A DNA stretch of 64,000 bases from the NCBI GenBank assembly GCA_033439265.1, contig JAVTVX010000026.1, positions 10,479,001 through 10,543,000 on the forward strand. The letters run 5' to 3'. Source of the stretch: Dillenia suffruticosa (lineage: Eukaryota > Streptophyta > Magnoliopsida > Dilleniales > Dilleniaceae). The position numbers and the translations under genes are program-made. Shown here piece by piece: positions 12,133-25,082 of this stretch; within the stretch, counting starts at the first letter, position 1, and each line of letters opens with the position of its first letter. The notes under the pieces are model-generated. The model was not told where the DNA came from. It worked only from the letters and a program-made list of their open reading frames with translations, and ran no database searches.

Positions 12133-12789
12133 CACTACAAAAAACCAGTCTTTTAGACACAAATTTAGTGACGAAAATTTTTAAAAAATTTATCGCTAAA
12201 AACATTAGTGATGAATTTAGCGAAAAAAAATTTTGTCTCTAATAACGCGTTGCAAAAATTTAGCGACGAAAATTAGAAATCCGTCGCTAAATTTAGCAAT
12301 GAAAATCTGAAATCTGTCGCTAAATTTAACGACAAATAATTTTTCATCGCTAAAATTCGTCACAAAGTTTAGCGATAAAAAATTATCCGTTGTTAAATTT
12401 AGCGACGAAAATCTAAAATTCGTCACTAAATTTAGCGACAGATAATTTTTATTCCTAAAATCCGTCGCTAATTTAGGAAAAAAGAAAGTCTGTCGAAAAA
12501 TTATCCGTCTCTAATTTAGCGACGAATAAAAAAATCCGTTGTTGATTCCAAATTCGTCGAAATGCCCAGGGAGCGCACGTGCTTGGATGGCCCCGCCTAC
12601 CTGAGCCAGCACTAGCCTGGAAGCCACGTGCTTGGACGGGCCCCACCCACCCGAGCCAGCACCAGCCTGCAAGCTGCCCGCCCGCCCAAGCCAACACCCC
12701 CGCTTGCAAGCGCGCTCGCTCCAGCGTTAGCCCTCCTCACTTAATTGCTGAAAAATGTCGCTTTGTCTCCTACCTCCTGTCTTCACCAT

Positions 12790-12852
12790 GGTTCGAACTC
12801 CTGCACACCTACACACACACGCATAAGCATAAACTTGTAAACCACCAAACCA
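12790..12852 (-). promoter_or_regulatory. tRNA-like box A and box B, CACTA 1 left half
   Basis: On the minus strand TGGTTTGGTGG (12852-12842) fits box A (TRGYNNARNGG) in most positions. It is followed by GAGTTCGAACC (12800-12790), a good box B. Spacing is in the tRNA range. It points toward the left end of the element. Activity is not shown. Confidence 0.5.
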
Positions 12853-13469
12853 AATGGTATTATGTAATATAATTTTTTTTTTACTTATTATCTTTCATTC
12901 ATATTTTTCTAATAATAATAAAATAATATATAATAACAATTTAAAATAATAAATATAATAACTTTTTTTATTTAAACTACCAACCTAAAATAATATTAAT
13001 TAAAAATAATAAATATGATAATTTTTAATAAAATAAAAAATAATAAAATACTAATTTAAAAAAAATAAATAAATAATTAAAAAATATATTAATATTATAT
13101 TTTGTTTTCTTCTTTTTTCTTTTATTTTATTATTTATTATTCTTTTTCATTTTTATTTTATTTTTTTAAACCATAGTTTAAAAATGGATTATGGCATCTC
13201 AATAATATAAAATTATAATTATCAATAAATTATAATATATTAATAATTTAAAAAATCTAAATATTTAATCACAAAATATTTTTATTCATTTGAATATATA
13301 AGAAATTTCAATATAATTATTATATATAGAAAATTTCAATAATGAGAATAGAAAGAAAAAAAAAACCAAAAATAGAGATGAGAGTAAGAGGAAGGAAAAA
13401 AAAAGTGAGAATAGAAAACAAATGAGGAGGAAGAAAGAAAAAAAAATATTATCACACAACATTAAATGT

Positions 13470-13509
13470 TGGTGCAGTGGTGATATGTCTTCCGTTCAAG
13501 TTCGAATCC
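13470..13509 (+). promoter_or_regulatory. tRNA-like box A and box B, CACTA 1 right half
   Basis: TGGTGCAGTGG (13470-13480) is a full box A match and AGTTCGAATCC (13499-13509) a near-perfect box B. It points toward the right end, so the two promoter-like units in this element diverge. Confidence 0.55.
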
Positions 13510-13946
13510 CTTCAATAGCATTTAGCATTTTTTTTAGCATTAAAAATTAATTTTTAACTTAAATATAACATATTAATAAAATAAAAAAAATAAAAAAATA
13601 AAATTCTATTTAAAAAAGATTAAATTTTGCGACGGATTTTAAATCCGTCGCAAAATTTAGTCACGAAATATTATTCGTTGCTAATTAGCGACGAAATTTG
13701 CAATGAAAAATTTTTTGTCGCTAATTAGCGACGAATTTAGCTACAAAAATATTTTCGTCACTAATTAGCGACACATTTAGTTACGAATGATGTGTCCGTC
13801 GCTAATTTAGCCACGATTTCCTTTTCGTCACAAATTTTATCACAAATTAGCGACGAAAAAGTTTTTGTTGCTAAATTCGTCGTAAAATAGCGACAAATTT
13901 TTTCTATCACAAAAATCTGTGGCTAAAATCTTGTTTTTTTGTAGAG

Positions 13947-15361
13947 AGAAAAATAAATTTGGTAATTTTAGAGAGAAAAAACTAAAAACAATTGTGTTTA
14001 AAGAGAGAAAATGAAAACTAAATTAATTTTTAGAGAGAGAAAATTGTTGTACTTACTCTTAGAGAGAGAAAATTAAATTTGACTTTTTAGAAACCAAAAA
14101 CTTAAAATCAATGTATTTAGAGAGAGAAAATATAAATCAAATTGATTTGTTTAAAGAAATAAAATTAATGCAGAAAGAGAAAATTTGAAAATGTAAAAAG
14201 AAATAAATTTTTGGAGAGAAAATTAAATGCGCTTTATTTTAGAAAGAGCAAAAAAAATCTAATTTTTTTAGATAGAGAAAATAGGAGATATGAATGAAAA
14301 TTAAATTAATTTTTTAGAGAGAGGATTCAAAATCAAGATGTTTAGAGACAAAATTTAAAATAATATAAATTTTCTAGAAAGAAAATTATTATATTTAGCT
14401 TTAAAGAGAGAAAACTAATTTTAATTTTTTTAGTAAGATAAAATCCAAAATAAATACATTTAAAGAGAGAAATCTAATTATTATATTTAGTACGTTTATT
14501 TTTTGAGAGGAAAAATTAAACATTTTTTCTTAGACAGAAATTTATAATTAATGTATTCAAATAGATAAATTTTAAAATAAATTTTTAAAGAGAAAAAATT
14601 AATTTGATTGGTTTTAAAGAGAAAAAACTAAATTTCATATTTTTTAAAGAGAGAAAAAATTAAAAAAAATATATATTTAGAGAAAGAAACTATGAAAAAA
14701 TTAGTTTTTTAGAAAGATAAAATTAATATATTTAGTTTTAGAGAATCATAATTTATATTAGTTTAATCTGAAGAGAGAAAAAAATAAAATTTGTTAATGT
14801 GCATATCAAATATAAAACCTCATACAAACACTACCACGAGGCAAAATGTTAGAGGAAAAAACGTTAGAGAGAAAAAGTAAGAAAGGGAAAACGATTGTAG
14901 GTAATAGTTTTTCCTTTTTTGTATGCACCCTAATACATTAATAACTTTTATCTTTCTGTAATATTAATCATGATTTCTCTCGCTTTTCAAATTGCATTAA
15001 AATAAATTATCTTTATTTGTAATTAAACCATTGTTTTTCTCTTTCTAAAGAATTAGTTTACCTCACATTTTCTCTTTAAATAAATGATTTTTCATTTTTT
15101 TCTCTCTAAAAGCATGAAATTTTGCTTTTTTCTCTTTAAAACTAATATAATTAATTTTCTCTCCCTAAAATTATTACATTATTTTCTCTTTAGAAAAATA
15201 AATTTATTTTCTGTCTATCTAAAAGTAAACAAATAAAATTTTCTCACTAAAAAGTCAATTTGACTCACATTTCTCTCTCTAAATATACTTCTATTGCATT
15301 TCTCTCATCAAAAACTAAAATTAATTTTTCTCTTTCTATAACTAAGCAAATTAATTTTTTC
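13947..15361. repeat. AGAGAGAAAA-rich tract followed by its TTTCTCTCT counterpart
   Basis: From about 13947 to 14900 the plus strand repeats TTTAGAGAGAGAAAAT-like words with varied AT spacers. From about 15000 onward the opposite, TTTTCTCTCTCTAAA, takes over. The two halves form a loose, very long inverted repeat around 14.95 kb. No coding sequence was seen. Confidence 0.7.
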
Positions 15362-17724
15362 TCTATAAATTTGAATTATTTTAAATTTTGTAAGTTTAAA
15401 TTAATTGACTTTAAATTTTCTCTCTCTAAAAAATTAAATTAAAATTTTCTTTCTTTAAAATTAAACACATTTTATCTCCAAAAAAAAAATCAATTTAATT
15501 CCTATATTTTTGCTAAACACATTAAAATCTTCTCCGCAAAAAAATCAAAATTTGTTTTTCTCTCTCTAAAATTAAGCACCTTAACTTTTCTCTCTAACAA
15601 AATTTAATTATTTTAAACTTTGTTTCTTTTATATCAAAAAAAAAACTTTGTTTCTCTAAATATGTTAGTTTTTTATTATTATTATTTTTTGCTTTCTAAA
15701 AAACCAAATTTAAATTTTCTCGCTCTAAAACTAAAAAATTAATGTTTCTTGTAAATAATTAATTTAATTCATATTTTCTTTTTAAATATATTGATTTTAA
15801 GATTTATCTTTGTAAAACTAAACACATCATTTTTTTATAATAAAAATTAGTGACAAGTCTTAGAAATTTTGTTCAAGAGGGCCAGATTTTAGATTTTTTA
15901 AATATATAATATAATTGAAATTTTAAAAGTTTATGGGCCAAATACTTTATTTACCTTCTCATGCGTCCTCCATATAAAAGATATATACCTTTAAAATGTT
16001 AGGGGCCATGGCACCCATTGGCATTCTTTGGCCATCATTGCTAAATCATAATTTATCATTTTTTTTCCTTTAATTATGTTGATTTTAAGTCTTCTTGTTC
16101 TAAAAATAGTAAATTAAGTTTTCTTTTTCCCTATTCGAAACTAAGTATATTAATTTATCTTTCTAAAAATTTAAAATTTTATCTCTCTAAATATATTTGT
16201 TTAATTTTTTCTCTAAAAAATCTAAATTTAATTTGTCGGCAAAATGAGTTACAAATGATAGGATAAAGTGAGCATGTGATGAAAATAATATGTTAGATTA
16301 ATGAAAAATTAGTTTGAAAGATATTAGAATAAGTAAGAAATGATAAAAGACACATATATGAAACTCAAATCCAGAGTAGAGAGTAGTTGACTAACCCTCA
16401 ACCACTAGTCGCCTTACTAACTTTAGAATAGCCTTTAAGTTCAAACAAAATGATAGGACAATCGACTCATATAGGAATATCAGTCAACACACCATGCACG
16501 ATTGACAAACTGAACTTAGATAGTAAACTATTCAAGTCGACTCACTCCAAAAGACTAGTTGACTCATTCATTCTATGGAGCAATGGAACTAAAATTCAAA
16601 GTAGCAACAGTCAAATGTTTAAAACAATAACGGTCAAAATTAAAAAGAGGTAAAGTCGACCTTCTATAGATCATAAGTCTACTAGCACAAATCGACACAT
16701 ACGTTAGGGCACAAGAACACATACTTGCTAGGCCACAAGGTACAAGACATTAGGACATGTCTTGAGCCACAACACGTAATGTCATGAGTCATAGCACATG
16801 TCAATATATAGGCCAGAGCTTAAAATCTATGTCACGCACTATGCCAAGTCAACTTACATGATATATCAAGTCAACTCATATTTTGAGAACTTGGAAAAAT
16901 AAACACAGCAAGAGCCACAATATATGTCACGGCATGGAGTATAACATGAGCCACACCATGTCATGGCACAACCCTTAGAACGAGCCATAGTATGTCATAG
17001 CACAAGCGATGAAACAAGCCATACCATGTTACTATATGAGTCATGGCACAGGCCATGACACATGCTCTGGCACTGGGCATAATATAGAGCATGGCACAGA
17101 GAAGTTATGTCGACACAAGGAAATTTATTTTGACACAACACATGTACAAGTAAGACTTGTAATATACCCCAAGTTGACTCACATGATTAGCACTTAAAAA
17201 AATTCTAAAAAAGAACAAAATTATGTCAGCACAAGATATTTGTTATGTCGACACAACATGTCCAAATGAAGAATGTGTTAGAAGACACTAGGAAAAGTTG
17301 ACTCACACTAGACCCTAAGTCGATTTGTATAAAGGTTGCACGACATAGAATACACCATTAGTCTTTACACATGAGCAAACTGTATAAGCACCGAGCCAAA
17401 TGTCAACCTGAGCCATAATGCACTACACCAACACTAGACACTTTGTATGTCATCTTGCACATTGCATGATGCATATACACATAAGTAAGGATAGGTGGAA
17501 GATAACTCACCAAAAAGTTGAAGTCAACTCGCACAAAGTTTGGAGAAAAAAATAGTTAAGTATCAAAGGTTTATGTCGAAACAAGGAAATAGTTATGTCG
17601 ACACAACTAAACTTTAGGCCAAGTAGCTTAAGCAATACTGAAGGGCAGTCCACTTATGAAGAACGCAAGTCCACTTGCCCTAGGATTTGACAAGCAAAGC
17701 TTAAGCATATAAAGAGTTTTCTCT
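15362..17724. repeat. 2.3 kb tandem duplication, unit 1
   Basis: The unit begins with a pyrimidine-rich part (ATTATTTTAAATTTTGTAAG) and passes through GAGGGCCAGATTTTAGA (about 15876) and a GTCGACTCAT/AGCCACAACAC-rich part (16.3-17.7 kb). It ends AGCTTAAGCATATAAAGAGTT. The same order recurs from 17725. The GTCGAC-rich part has no sustained reading frame. Confidence 0.8.
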
Positions 17725-20700
17725 GTACATTCAAATTATTTTAAATTTTGTAAGTTTAAACTAATTGACTTTAAATTTTCTTGCTCTATAAAAATTAAAT
17801 TAAAATTTTCTTTCTTTAAAATTAAACACATTTTATTTCTATAAAATCAATTTAATTCCTATTTTTCTCTAAACACATTGAAATCTTCTCTATAGAAAAA
17901 TTAAAATTTGTTTTTCTCTCTCTAAAAGTAAGCACCTCAAATTTTCTCTCTAACAAAATTTAATTATTTTAAATTTTGTTTCTCTAAACATTTTTTTAAA
18001 ATTTTTGTTCTTTCTAAAAAACTAAATTTAAATATTCTCGCTCTAAAACTAAAAAAATTAATTTTTCCTGTAAATAATTAATTTAATTCATATTTTCTCT
18101 CTAAATATATTGATTTTAAGATTTATCTTTGTAAAACTAAAGACACCAATTTTTTCCTATAAAATTATTGGCAAGTCTAAGAAATTTTGTTTAAGAGGGC
18201 CAGATTTTAGATTTTTTAAATATATAATATTATTAAAATTTTAGAAGTTTATGGGCCAAACACTTTATTTACCTTCTCATGCATCCTCTAAATAAAAGAT
18301 ACTTTTAAAATGTTAGGGGCCATGACACCCATTGGCATTCTTGGGCCATCATTGCTAAATCGTAAGTTGTCAATTCTTTTTCTTTAGATACGTTTGTTTT
18401 AAGTCTTCCTTTTCTAAAAATAGTAAATTAAGGTTTTTGTTTTCTCTTCAAAACTAAGTATATGAATTTTATCTTTCTAAAAATTGAAAATTTTATTTCT
18501 CTAAATATATTTGTTTAATTTTTTCTCAAAATAATCTAAATTTAATTTGTTTGCAAAATTAGTTACAAATAGCCCTATTATGACACTCGAGTCGAGCTCG
18601 GGTATCACAATACCCGAGGTTGGCTCAAGTCTACGATAGGTGAGCTCGAGCTCGAGCTCGACTCAAAGTGTCATCGAGAAGCTCAAGCTCTAGTATTGCA
18701 GGCCTCGCGAGGCAAGATTGGGCCCAAGCCTGAGCCCGAACCCAAGCCCGAGATAATACCCAAGCCCGAGCCTGAAACTGAAACCGATGTCATACCTGAG
18801 AGCTTGAAATTTGATTCAAGGAGAGCAAACTTAGAAACCCTAGAGAGAGAGAGATAAAGAGTTTACCTTTGATTCGAGGAGACCAAAGGCGAGAGCTAGG
18901 CCGAGAGGCAAGAGATTGGTCGAGGTCGAGAGGCGAGAGATTCATCGAGGTCGAGAGGTGAGAGATTCGTCATGGTCGAGAGGCGATGGAGACGAAAGCA
19001 AGATCTTCATCGCACACAATTTGTCCCTAGAGAGCAAAAATCATAGAGCTTGAACCCGAGAGCTTGAAAGTTGATTCGAGGAGAGCAAAAATCAAAAACC
19101 TAGAGAGAGAGAGACAGAGATAGAGATAGAGTTTACCTTTGATTCGAGGAGACAAAAGGCAAGAGCTAGGTCAAGAGGCGAGAGCTTCATCGAGGTCGAG
19201 AGGAGATGGAGACGAAAGTAAGATCTTCGTCGCATACAGAGATTGAAGTTCGATTCGTGGTTAAGAGGCAAGAGTTAAGTCACCGTGGTGAGAGGAGAAG
19301 AAGACCTTCGATCATGATTAGGGTTGCGGTTGAATGAGAAATGAGAATGGGTCAAGGGGTTAGGGTAAATGAGAGGTAAAATTACATCCGGGTAGCTCGA
19401 CGAGCCTTCGAGCTTGACAAAATATAGGCTCAGCTCGAGCTCAAATCGAGCTTTGACCGGATAGTGTCACAGGTACCCGTGACACTACTCGGATATCATA
19501 ACAGCCCTAGTTACAAATTATGGGATAAAATGAGCACATAATGAGAATAATTTGTTAGATTAATGAAAGATTAGTTTGAAATATATTAGGATGAGTTACG
19601 AATGATAACAGTCACATACATGAAATTCAAAACTAGAGTAGTCGAGTAACCCTCAACCACTAGCCGACTTACTAAGTTTAAAATAGCTTTTAAATTCAGA
19701 CAAAATGCTAGGATAGTCGACTCATGTACTAACATCAATCGGCTCACCATGCACTATAGGCAAACTGAATTTAGGCAATAAGCTATTCAAACTGACTCGC
19801 CCCAAAGGACTAGTCAATTCATTCATTCTATGGAGCAATGGAATTCAAAATTCAAAGTGGCAACAGTCAAATATTTAAAATAATCACGGTCAAAATGAAA
19901 AAAACAGACACACTATATAGAGGTCAAGTTGACTTGCCAAGTCGACACGTATGTTAGGCCACAAAAACACATACATGCAAGGTCACAAGGCACAAGGCAT
20001 TAGAACATGTCATGAGCCACAACACAAAATGTCATGAGTCACAACACATGTCAACACAAAGGCTCGACCTTAAAATCTAAGTTACTCACTATGCTGAGTC
20101 GACTTACATGATATACCAAGTCGACTCATATTCTAAGGACTTAGAAAAATAAGTACAGCACAAGTCACAGCATATGCCACGACACAAAGCATAACATGAG
20201 CCACACCATACCACGGCACATCATAAGCCCAAGTCGACTTGCCATATATCCCAAGTCGACACTCATGATTATCACTTTGAAAAATTCTAAATAAGAACAA
20301 AGTTAGTCGACACAATATATTCATTATGTCAACACAACATGTCCAAAATGAAGAATGTCTCATAAGACACTAGGAAAAGTCGACTCACACTAAACCCTAA
20401 GTCAATTCACATGAAGGTTGCATGACATAAAACACACTAGTCTTTACACATGAGTAAACTGTATAAGTACCAAGCCAAATATTATATAATCTAAGCCATA
20501 ATGCACTAAGTCGACACTTGACACTTTGTATGTTGTCCCGCATGTTGTACGATGTATATGCACATAAACAAGTACTTGTGAAAGTCGACTTACAAAAGAA
20601 TCCAAGTTGACTCTCAAAAAGTTAAAAGCAAAAATGGTTAAGTATCAAAAGCTTATGTCGACACAAGAAAATAGTTATGTCGGCACAACCAAACTCCACA

Positions 20701-20830
20701 GGCCAAGAAGTTTAAGCAATAGTGAAGGGTAGTTAATTCATGAAGAACGCAAGTCGACTTGCACTAGGATCTAACGAGCAAAGCTTAAGCATAGAAAGAG
20801 TTATGTTGACATAAGGAAATCATTATATCG
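17725..20830. repeat. 2.3 kb tandem duplication, unit 2 (with insertion)
   Basis: This repeats unit 1 in order: ATTATTTTAAATTTTGTAAG near 17740, GAGGGCCAGATTTTAGA near 18196, the TTACAAATxATxGGATAAA junction, then the GTCGACTCA-rich part ending AGCTTAAGCATAGAAAGAGTT near 20800. It is longer because of the insertion at 18571-19507. Confidence 0.8.
18571..19507. mobile_element. 937 bp insertion with 11 bp target duplication (MULE/hAT-like)
   Basis: TAGTTACAAAT occurs immediately before (18560-18570) and after (19508-19518), and unit 1 of the surrounding duplication lacks the segment. The ends are imperfect inverted repeats: AGCCCTATTATGACACTCGAG at the left, and GGGCTGTTATGATATCCGAG read inward from the right. 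The interior has CTCGAGCTCGAG-type palindromic words and a diverged internal duplication (18.83-18.97 against 19.07-19.20 kb). No transposase is seen. The duplication length favours a Mutator-like origin over hAT. Confidence 0.75.
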
Positions 20831-21600
20831 ACACAAGATAAAATCCAAGCTCAAATTTCTGAACAAAAATGAAAGGCAATCGACTCATGACATGAAAACA
20901 ATCTACTCACCCTAATCAGAAGTCTATGTAATTTAAACATTAATTGACTCATGAAGAAGAGGAAATCGATTCACTGTGAGTAATGGTTAATTATTCAGAA
21001 AAGGTGTTCAAGTCGTAAATGATGTCTCAATCATCCTCAATGGCTACAAATCATCATAAATGTTCTACAACATTTGGATCATCAAAGGAAGCTATAAATA
21101 CAACATAAATTGAGGATCAAACAACTTTTGGGATCATATTTATTGCTCTTGAGTGTATTAAAGATCTTTATTCCTTTAATTTTTTTGAGTTGTATTTATT
21201 TGGGCCACCAAGATCACATCTAAACATTACAGGTTAAGATTGTAATATGATCTTTCTCTTTTAATACTTGTAATTGAAGGATCTTCTTGATTAGGGTTTA
21301 GCTATTTCAGAGAAGACAAGTTAGGTTTGTTAGCACCTATATAAACTGGTGGTGAGTATTTGAGTTAAACATTTGGTGAGATCTAACCAACACATGTTCA
21401 AGCTAGTTGTTGTACTATTTTTGGACAAAATAGTAGATCGAAAATCCAAATATAGTCTGGGAGTGGACGTATACCAAGGAAGATGAAACTACTATAAAAC
21501 CCTATGTCGATCCTTCTTCCCTCTCTCTATTCTTGCTCCTTGTTTTCAAATCCCTCAAACTCCCAAAAAATAGAAAAAGTTCCAAACAACTACTCACCCA
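20831..21600. other. LTR-like sequence with no gene
   Basis: The end of this stretch (GAGTGGACGTATACCAAGG near 21460, then ACTATAAAACCCTA) resembles the R-U5 part of long plant copia LTRs. No primer site or reading frame follows, because the T-like repeat begins at about 21600. This is an inference from motif style only. Confidence 0.35.
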
Positions 21601-21639
21601 CTCTAGGTTGTTAGAAGTTAGTCTTTTATAATTTTTTTC

Positions 21640-21905
21640 TTTCTCTAAAAATCAATTTAATTCATAGTTTCACTTTATGAACATATTAGTTTTATTTCTC
21701 CTCTAACTAAAAGAAAGTTTAAGTTTTTCAATTTCTAAAATAAAAACATATTAATTTAATTGGTTATTTTATTTTGAAAAGGTTAATGCTTTTAACCCAT
21801 TAAAAATAGGTATACTTTTGCTCCATATTTGAAAATATTTTTACCCCCTCCATACAATATATCCAATTGAATTTTGCATACTAAATATAGAAAATGGGTA
21901 ATGGC
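21640..21905. repeat. T block in reverse orientation
   Basis: Its reverse complement aligns with 11768-12060: TTTAGTATGCAAAATTCAA, then a GGGTAAAA-type part, then GCATTAACCTTTTCAAAATAA. With the forward copy at 11768 it frames a 10 kb region, consistent with the two ends of one large element. Confidence 0.65.
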
Positions 21906-23999
21906 TTTATTATATACCCCTCCGTAATATATACCTTATGTACCCACACTAACCCCGATTGACTGATTTGACCTTGTTTGACATATGCCAGCCTGTTTAC
22001 CTCTTTTGATGTTTGAACCCAAATCAACCCGTTTGACTCGATTTCGTTGACTGTTTTTGCATATAAGCCCGACGAAAGCCAATTAAGGAAAAAAAAAACC
22101 TAGTTTGGCCTCTTGGATAACTCTTTCATGCTGTGGATATTTGTTATGAGCTTTTCCCTACCGTGTAAGAATTGCCCTACCAAGTAAGAGAGGGGCATGC
22201 GTGTGGCTTAATATGATTTGTTTTGCACTTTCTCCTCATAATAATATTTTAGTACCATACTATACATACGAATGTATTTGAGGATCGGGACGTATGACAT
22301 GATCTATTATGTATATGATGCTTGTCATATATCAATAGCATTGGTTTATATCCTATTTAGAGAGGTTTTTGGCTAAGTCTGGCATGACTTTGTAGCCTGG
22401 TAGATCCAAGGAATCTACAACATGATGCTTAAACTTGATATCCCATGGAGGTGACTGATTAATGAACAATGAGTTGATGGGATGAATTTGATAAATGTCT
22501 ATGCTTATTACTTATGATATGTATGATTGTATCAAAATAATTTTAAATATACTATTTTATATTTATATGTAAAATAGATAATTTCATAAATAATGTAAGT
22601 GGTTTCCAATTATTTTCAAAATAATTTCAAAATATTTCTGAACACTTTTCAAAAATAACTTTCTCAAAATAATGGTAAATCTTATATTTGAAATACAATT
22701 TCTAAAATATTTTTCTAATATAATTTTGCAAAAATCTCTAACATTTTATAAATCTTTACATATTCATTTATATGTATGTATGTATATGCATTTAAAATAC
22801 TATTTTCCAATATATATACTTACAAACTTGTATGTATGTATCTATACATATATTTATAATTTATAAAACACTTTTCCAAAATGAGGGTTTTCAAAATAAG
22901 GTTATCAAATTTCTACGATTAATTGAATATTTGATTTTGCAAAATATACCGGAGATAAAGTTTTTCTGATACGAATTTTTCAACTCAAAATAAAATTGTA
23001 TATTTCAAAATAAATATACCCCCATATTTCATATGCCCAAAGAAATTTTAGAGAGATTTTAACTTACTTCAATCATTGAACGAAGTTGCTTGAAACCTTA
23101 ATAATGTGACTCTATTTCAAAAAAAAAAATTCGGACAAATTATACTTAGTCTTTATTAAATTTTATAAAAAAAAAGTGAAAATAAAGTTTTTGTAGATTG
23201 ATCCTTAGAGTGTTAGAATTATTCAGTTAGGCCCTTAAAGTTTCCCTAAATCACAAGTTTACCCCCAAAATCATTCCGACTTTTTCACTTAGGCCCATGG
23301 ACCAAGTTTTCAGAGATTTGATGGGCATTTTAAGGTTAGGTTGCTAGGAAAAGAAAACAAAAAATATAAATGAATACAAATTATATAAGAAAATGATATT
23401 TTATAAAAATAAAGAAAACAAAAATGTGAAAAAATGTATAAATATAAAAAATATATACATTTTTTGTATAAATATTAATTATTTTATAAAAATAATATAA
23501 TAATCATATTTTATAATAAAAATTTAATATGATCAAATATACAATTATTATTCATAAGAAAAATAATATTAAAATAAAATATAATTAAATAAATAATTTA
23601 TTAAATAAAAAAATTTATAAATATAAAAAATAAGAATTTTTATATAAATATTAATTAAGCTATTGTGGAAAAGAAAAATATTTCAAAAATGAATAAATGC
23701 TATTGCCACTGCCTCTTAGTTTTGTTTTAAGGTTTTAACTTGCAAGGGTCATTTTTTGATGTTTGAAATGACCGTAGAAATCATCATAGGGTATATTTGA
23801 AGGATTCTCACCATCCAGCTATTGAAATTTTTGAATTTTCCAATGAAGGTGATGAGTTGAAGGTGAGTTTGGGATGGACATTTTGATCATTGAATTGGGG
23901 TTTTGAGGGGTTGAAAACCTTGTAGAAAAAGAAAGGGATGGTCTTTAGTTCTAGAAAATTGTCGAATCACCAAAAAATTCATGTTTTTTGGTATACAAC
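21906..23999. other. AT-rich intergenic stretch, no gene seen
   Basis: It contains a GACTGATTTGACCTTGTTTGAC-style run near 21960-22060, short TATGTATG runs at 22.77-22.85 kb and long AT-rich parts at 23.3-23.7 kb. The open frame at 22672-22866 is AT-rich and resembles nothing known. No element ends were identified. Confidence 0.5.
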
Positions 24000-25082
24000 C
24001 TCACTTGCTGGGGCGTGGGCGCCCTGGTAGGCAGGCGCCAGTGCGTGCATGCACTGGCGCCCGCACAGGCTCGCAGTCCTGACGGATTAATATTTAATTA
24101 AAAAATTTGTATTATTGAATAAAATAATACAAATAAAATAAAATTACCTATACAATAATAAAAAATATTAAATCAAACAAAAAAAGAAAAAAAATAATAA
24201 ATTAATTAAAAAATATATATAATTTAAATAAAATAAAATATATGGTTTTTTTAAGAATTAAATAATATTATTCTTCTAAAAAATGAAATATAATATAATA
24301 AAATACAATGTAAATTAAAATATTATAAAATAATAATGTGATTTGTTAATATAAATTAATAAAATAAAATTCTAAAAAAAGATTAAATTCAGCGACAGAT
24401 TTGGAATCCGTCGTTGAAATTATTAAAATAAACTAAAAATAAAATAAAATTCTAATTAAAAAAAGGTTAAATTCAGCGACGGATTTGGAAATCCGTCGCT
24501 AATTCATCGACGGATTTTAATCCGTCGTTAAATTACTAACGGATAAATTTCGTCGTTGCTAAATTAATTTTTTAATTTAAATATTATATTAATATTATAT
24601 TTTATTTAATTATATATAAAAAAACTTAGCTACGGATTGGGATTTTCGTCTAGCGACGGAAAACAAATCCGTCACTAAATTAATTTTTAAATTAAATATA
24701 ATATATTAATAAAAGAAAAATAAAAATAAAAAAATAAAATTCTATTTAAAAAAGATTAAATTTTACGACGGATTTTAAATTCATGGAAAAATTTAGCCAC
24801 GAAATATTATTTGTCGCTATTTAGCAACGAAATTTGCAACGAAAAATTTTTTGTCGCCAATTAGTACCGAATTTAGCCACGAAAATTTTTTTGTCACTAA
24901 TTAGCGACGAATTTTGCTACGAATGATGTGTCCGTCGCTAATTTAGCCACGACTTCCATTTCGTTGCAAATTTTGTGGTAAATTAGCGACGAAAAAGTTT
25001 TTATCGCTAAATTCATCGTAAAATAGCGACGAAATTTTTCCGTCGCGAAAATCCGTGATTTAAACCGTGTTTTTTTGTAGTG
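24000..25082. mobile_element. Truncated CACTA element 2
   Basis: The right end TTTTTTTGTAGTG at 25082 and the AGCGACGAA-rich subterminal region (24.39-25.03 kb) match the reverse complement of 38992-39990, the left half of the element in RDR1 intron 3. Beyond that is a GC-rich patch (24005-24085). No left terminus is found, so the other half is lost. Confidence 0.78.
24034..24061. repeat. Perfect 11 bp inverted repeat with 6 bp loop
   Basis: GGCGCCAGTGC and GCACTGGCGCC flank GTGCAT in the GC-rich patch of CACTA element 2. It could form a stable hairpin. Confidence 0.9.

Larger units (their letters stand above)
12133..13946. mobile_element. Non-autonomous CACTA element 1
   Basis: The left end is CACTACAAAAAACCAG. 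The right end is TTTTTTTGTAGAG, a degraded form of TTTGTAGTG. Both subterminal regions (12.17-12.55 and 13.63-13.92 kb) are packed with TTAGCGACGAA/TTCGTCGCTAA words. The interior is AT-rich, with a GC-rich patch at 12565-12725. Its left end matches the reverse complement of the right end of the element at 30668-34079, so it is inverted relative to that one. No transposase is encoded. A 3 bp target duplication cannot be confirmed because the right end is damaged. Confidence 0.82.

Noticed and set aside
12473..12872. GC-rich open frames on both strands
   Set aside because: Overlapping opposite frames in the GC-rich patch of CACTA 1; similar patches in other copies do not keep the frame.
13470..13509. 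A real tRNA gene
   Set aside because: Box A and B are present, but no acceptor stem pairing or anticodon arm of proper form could be drawn.
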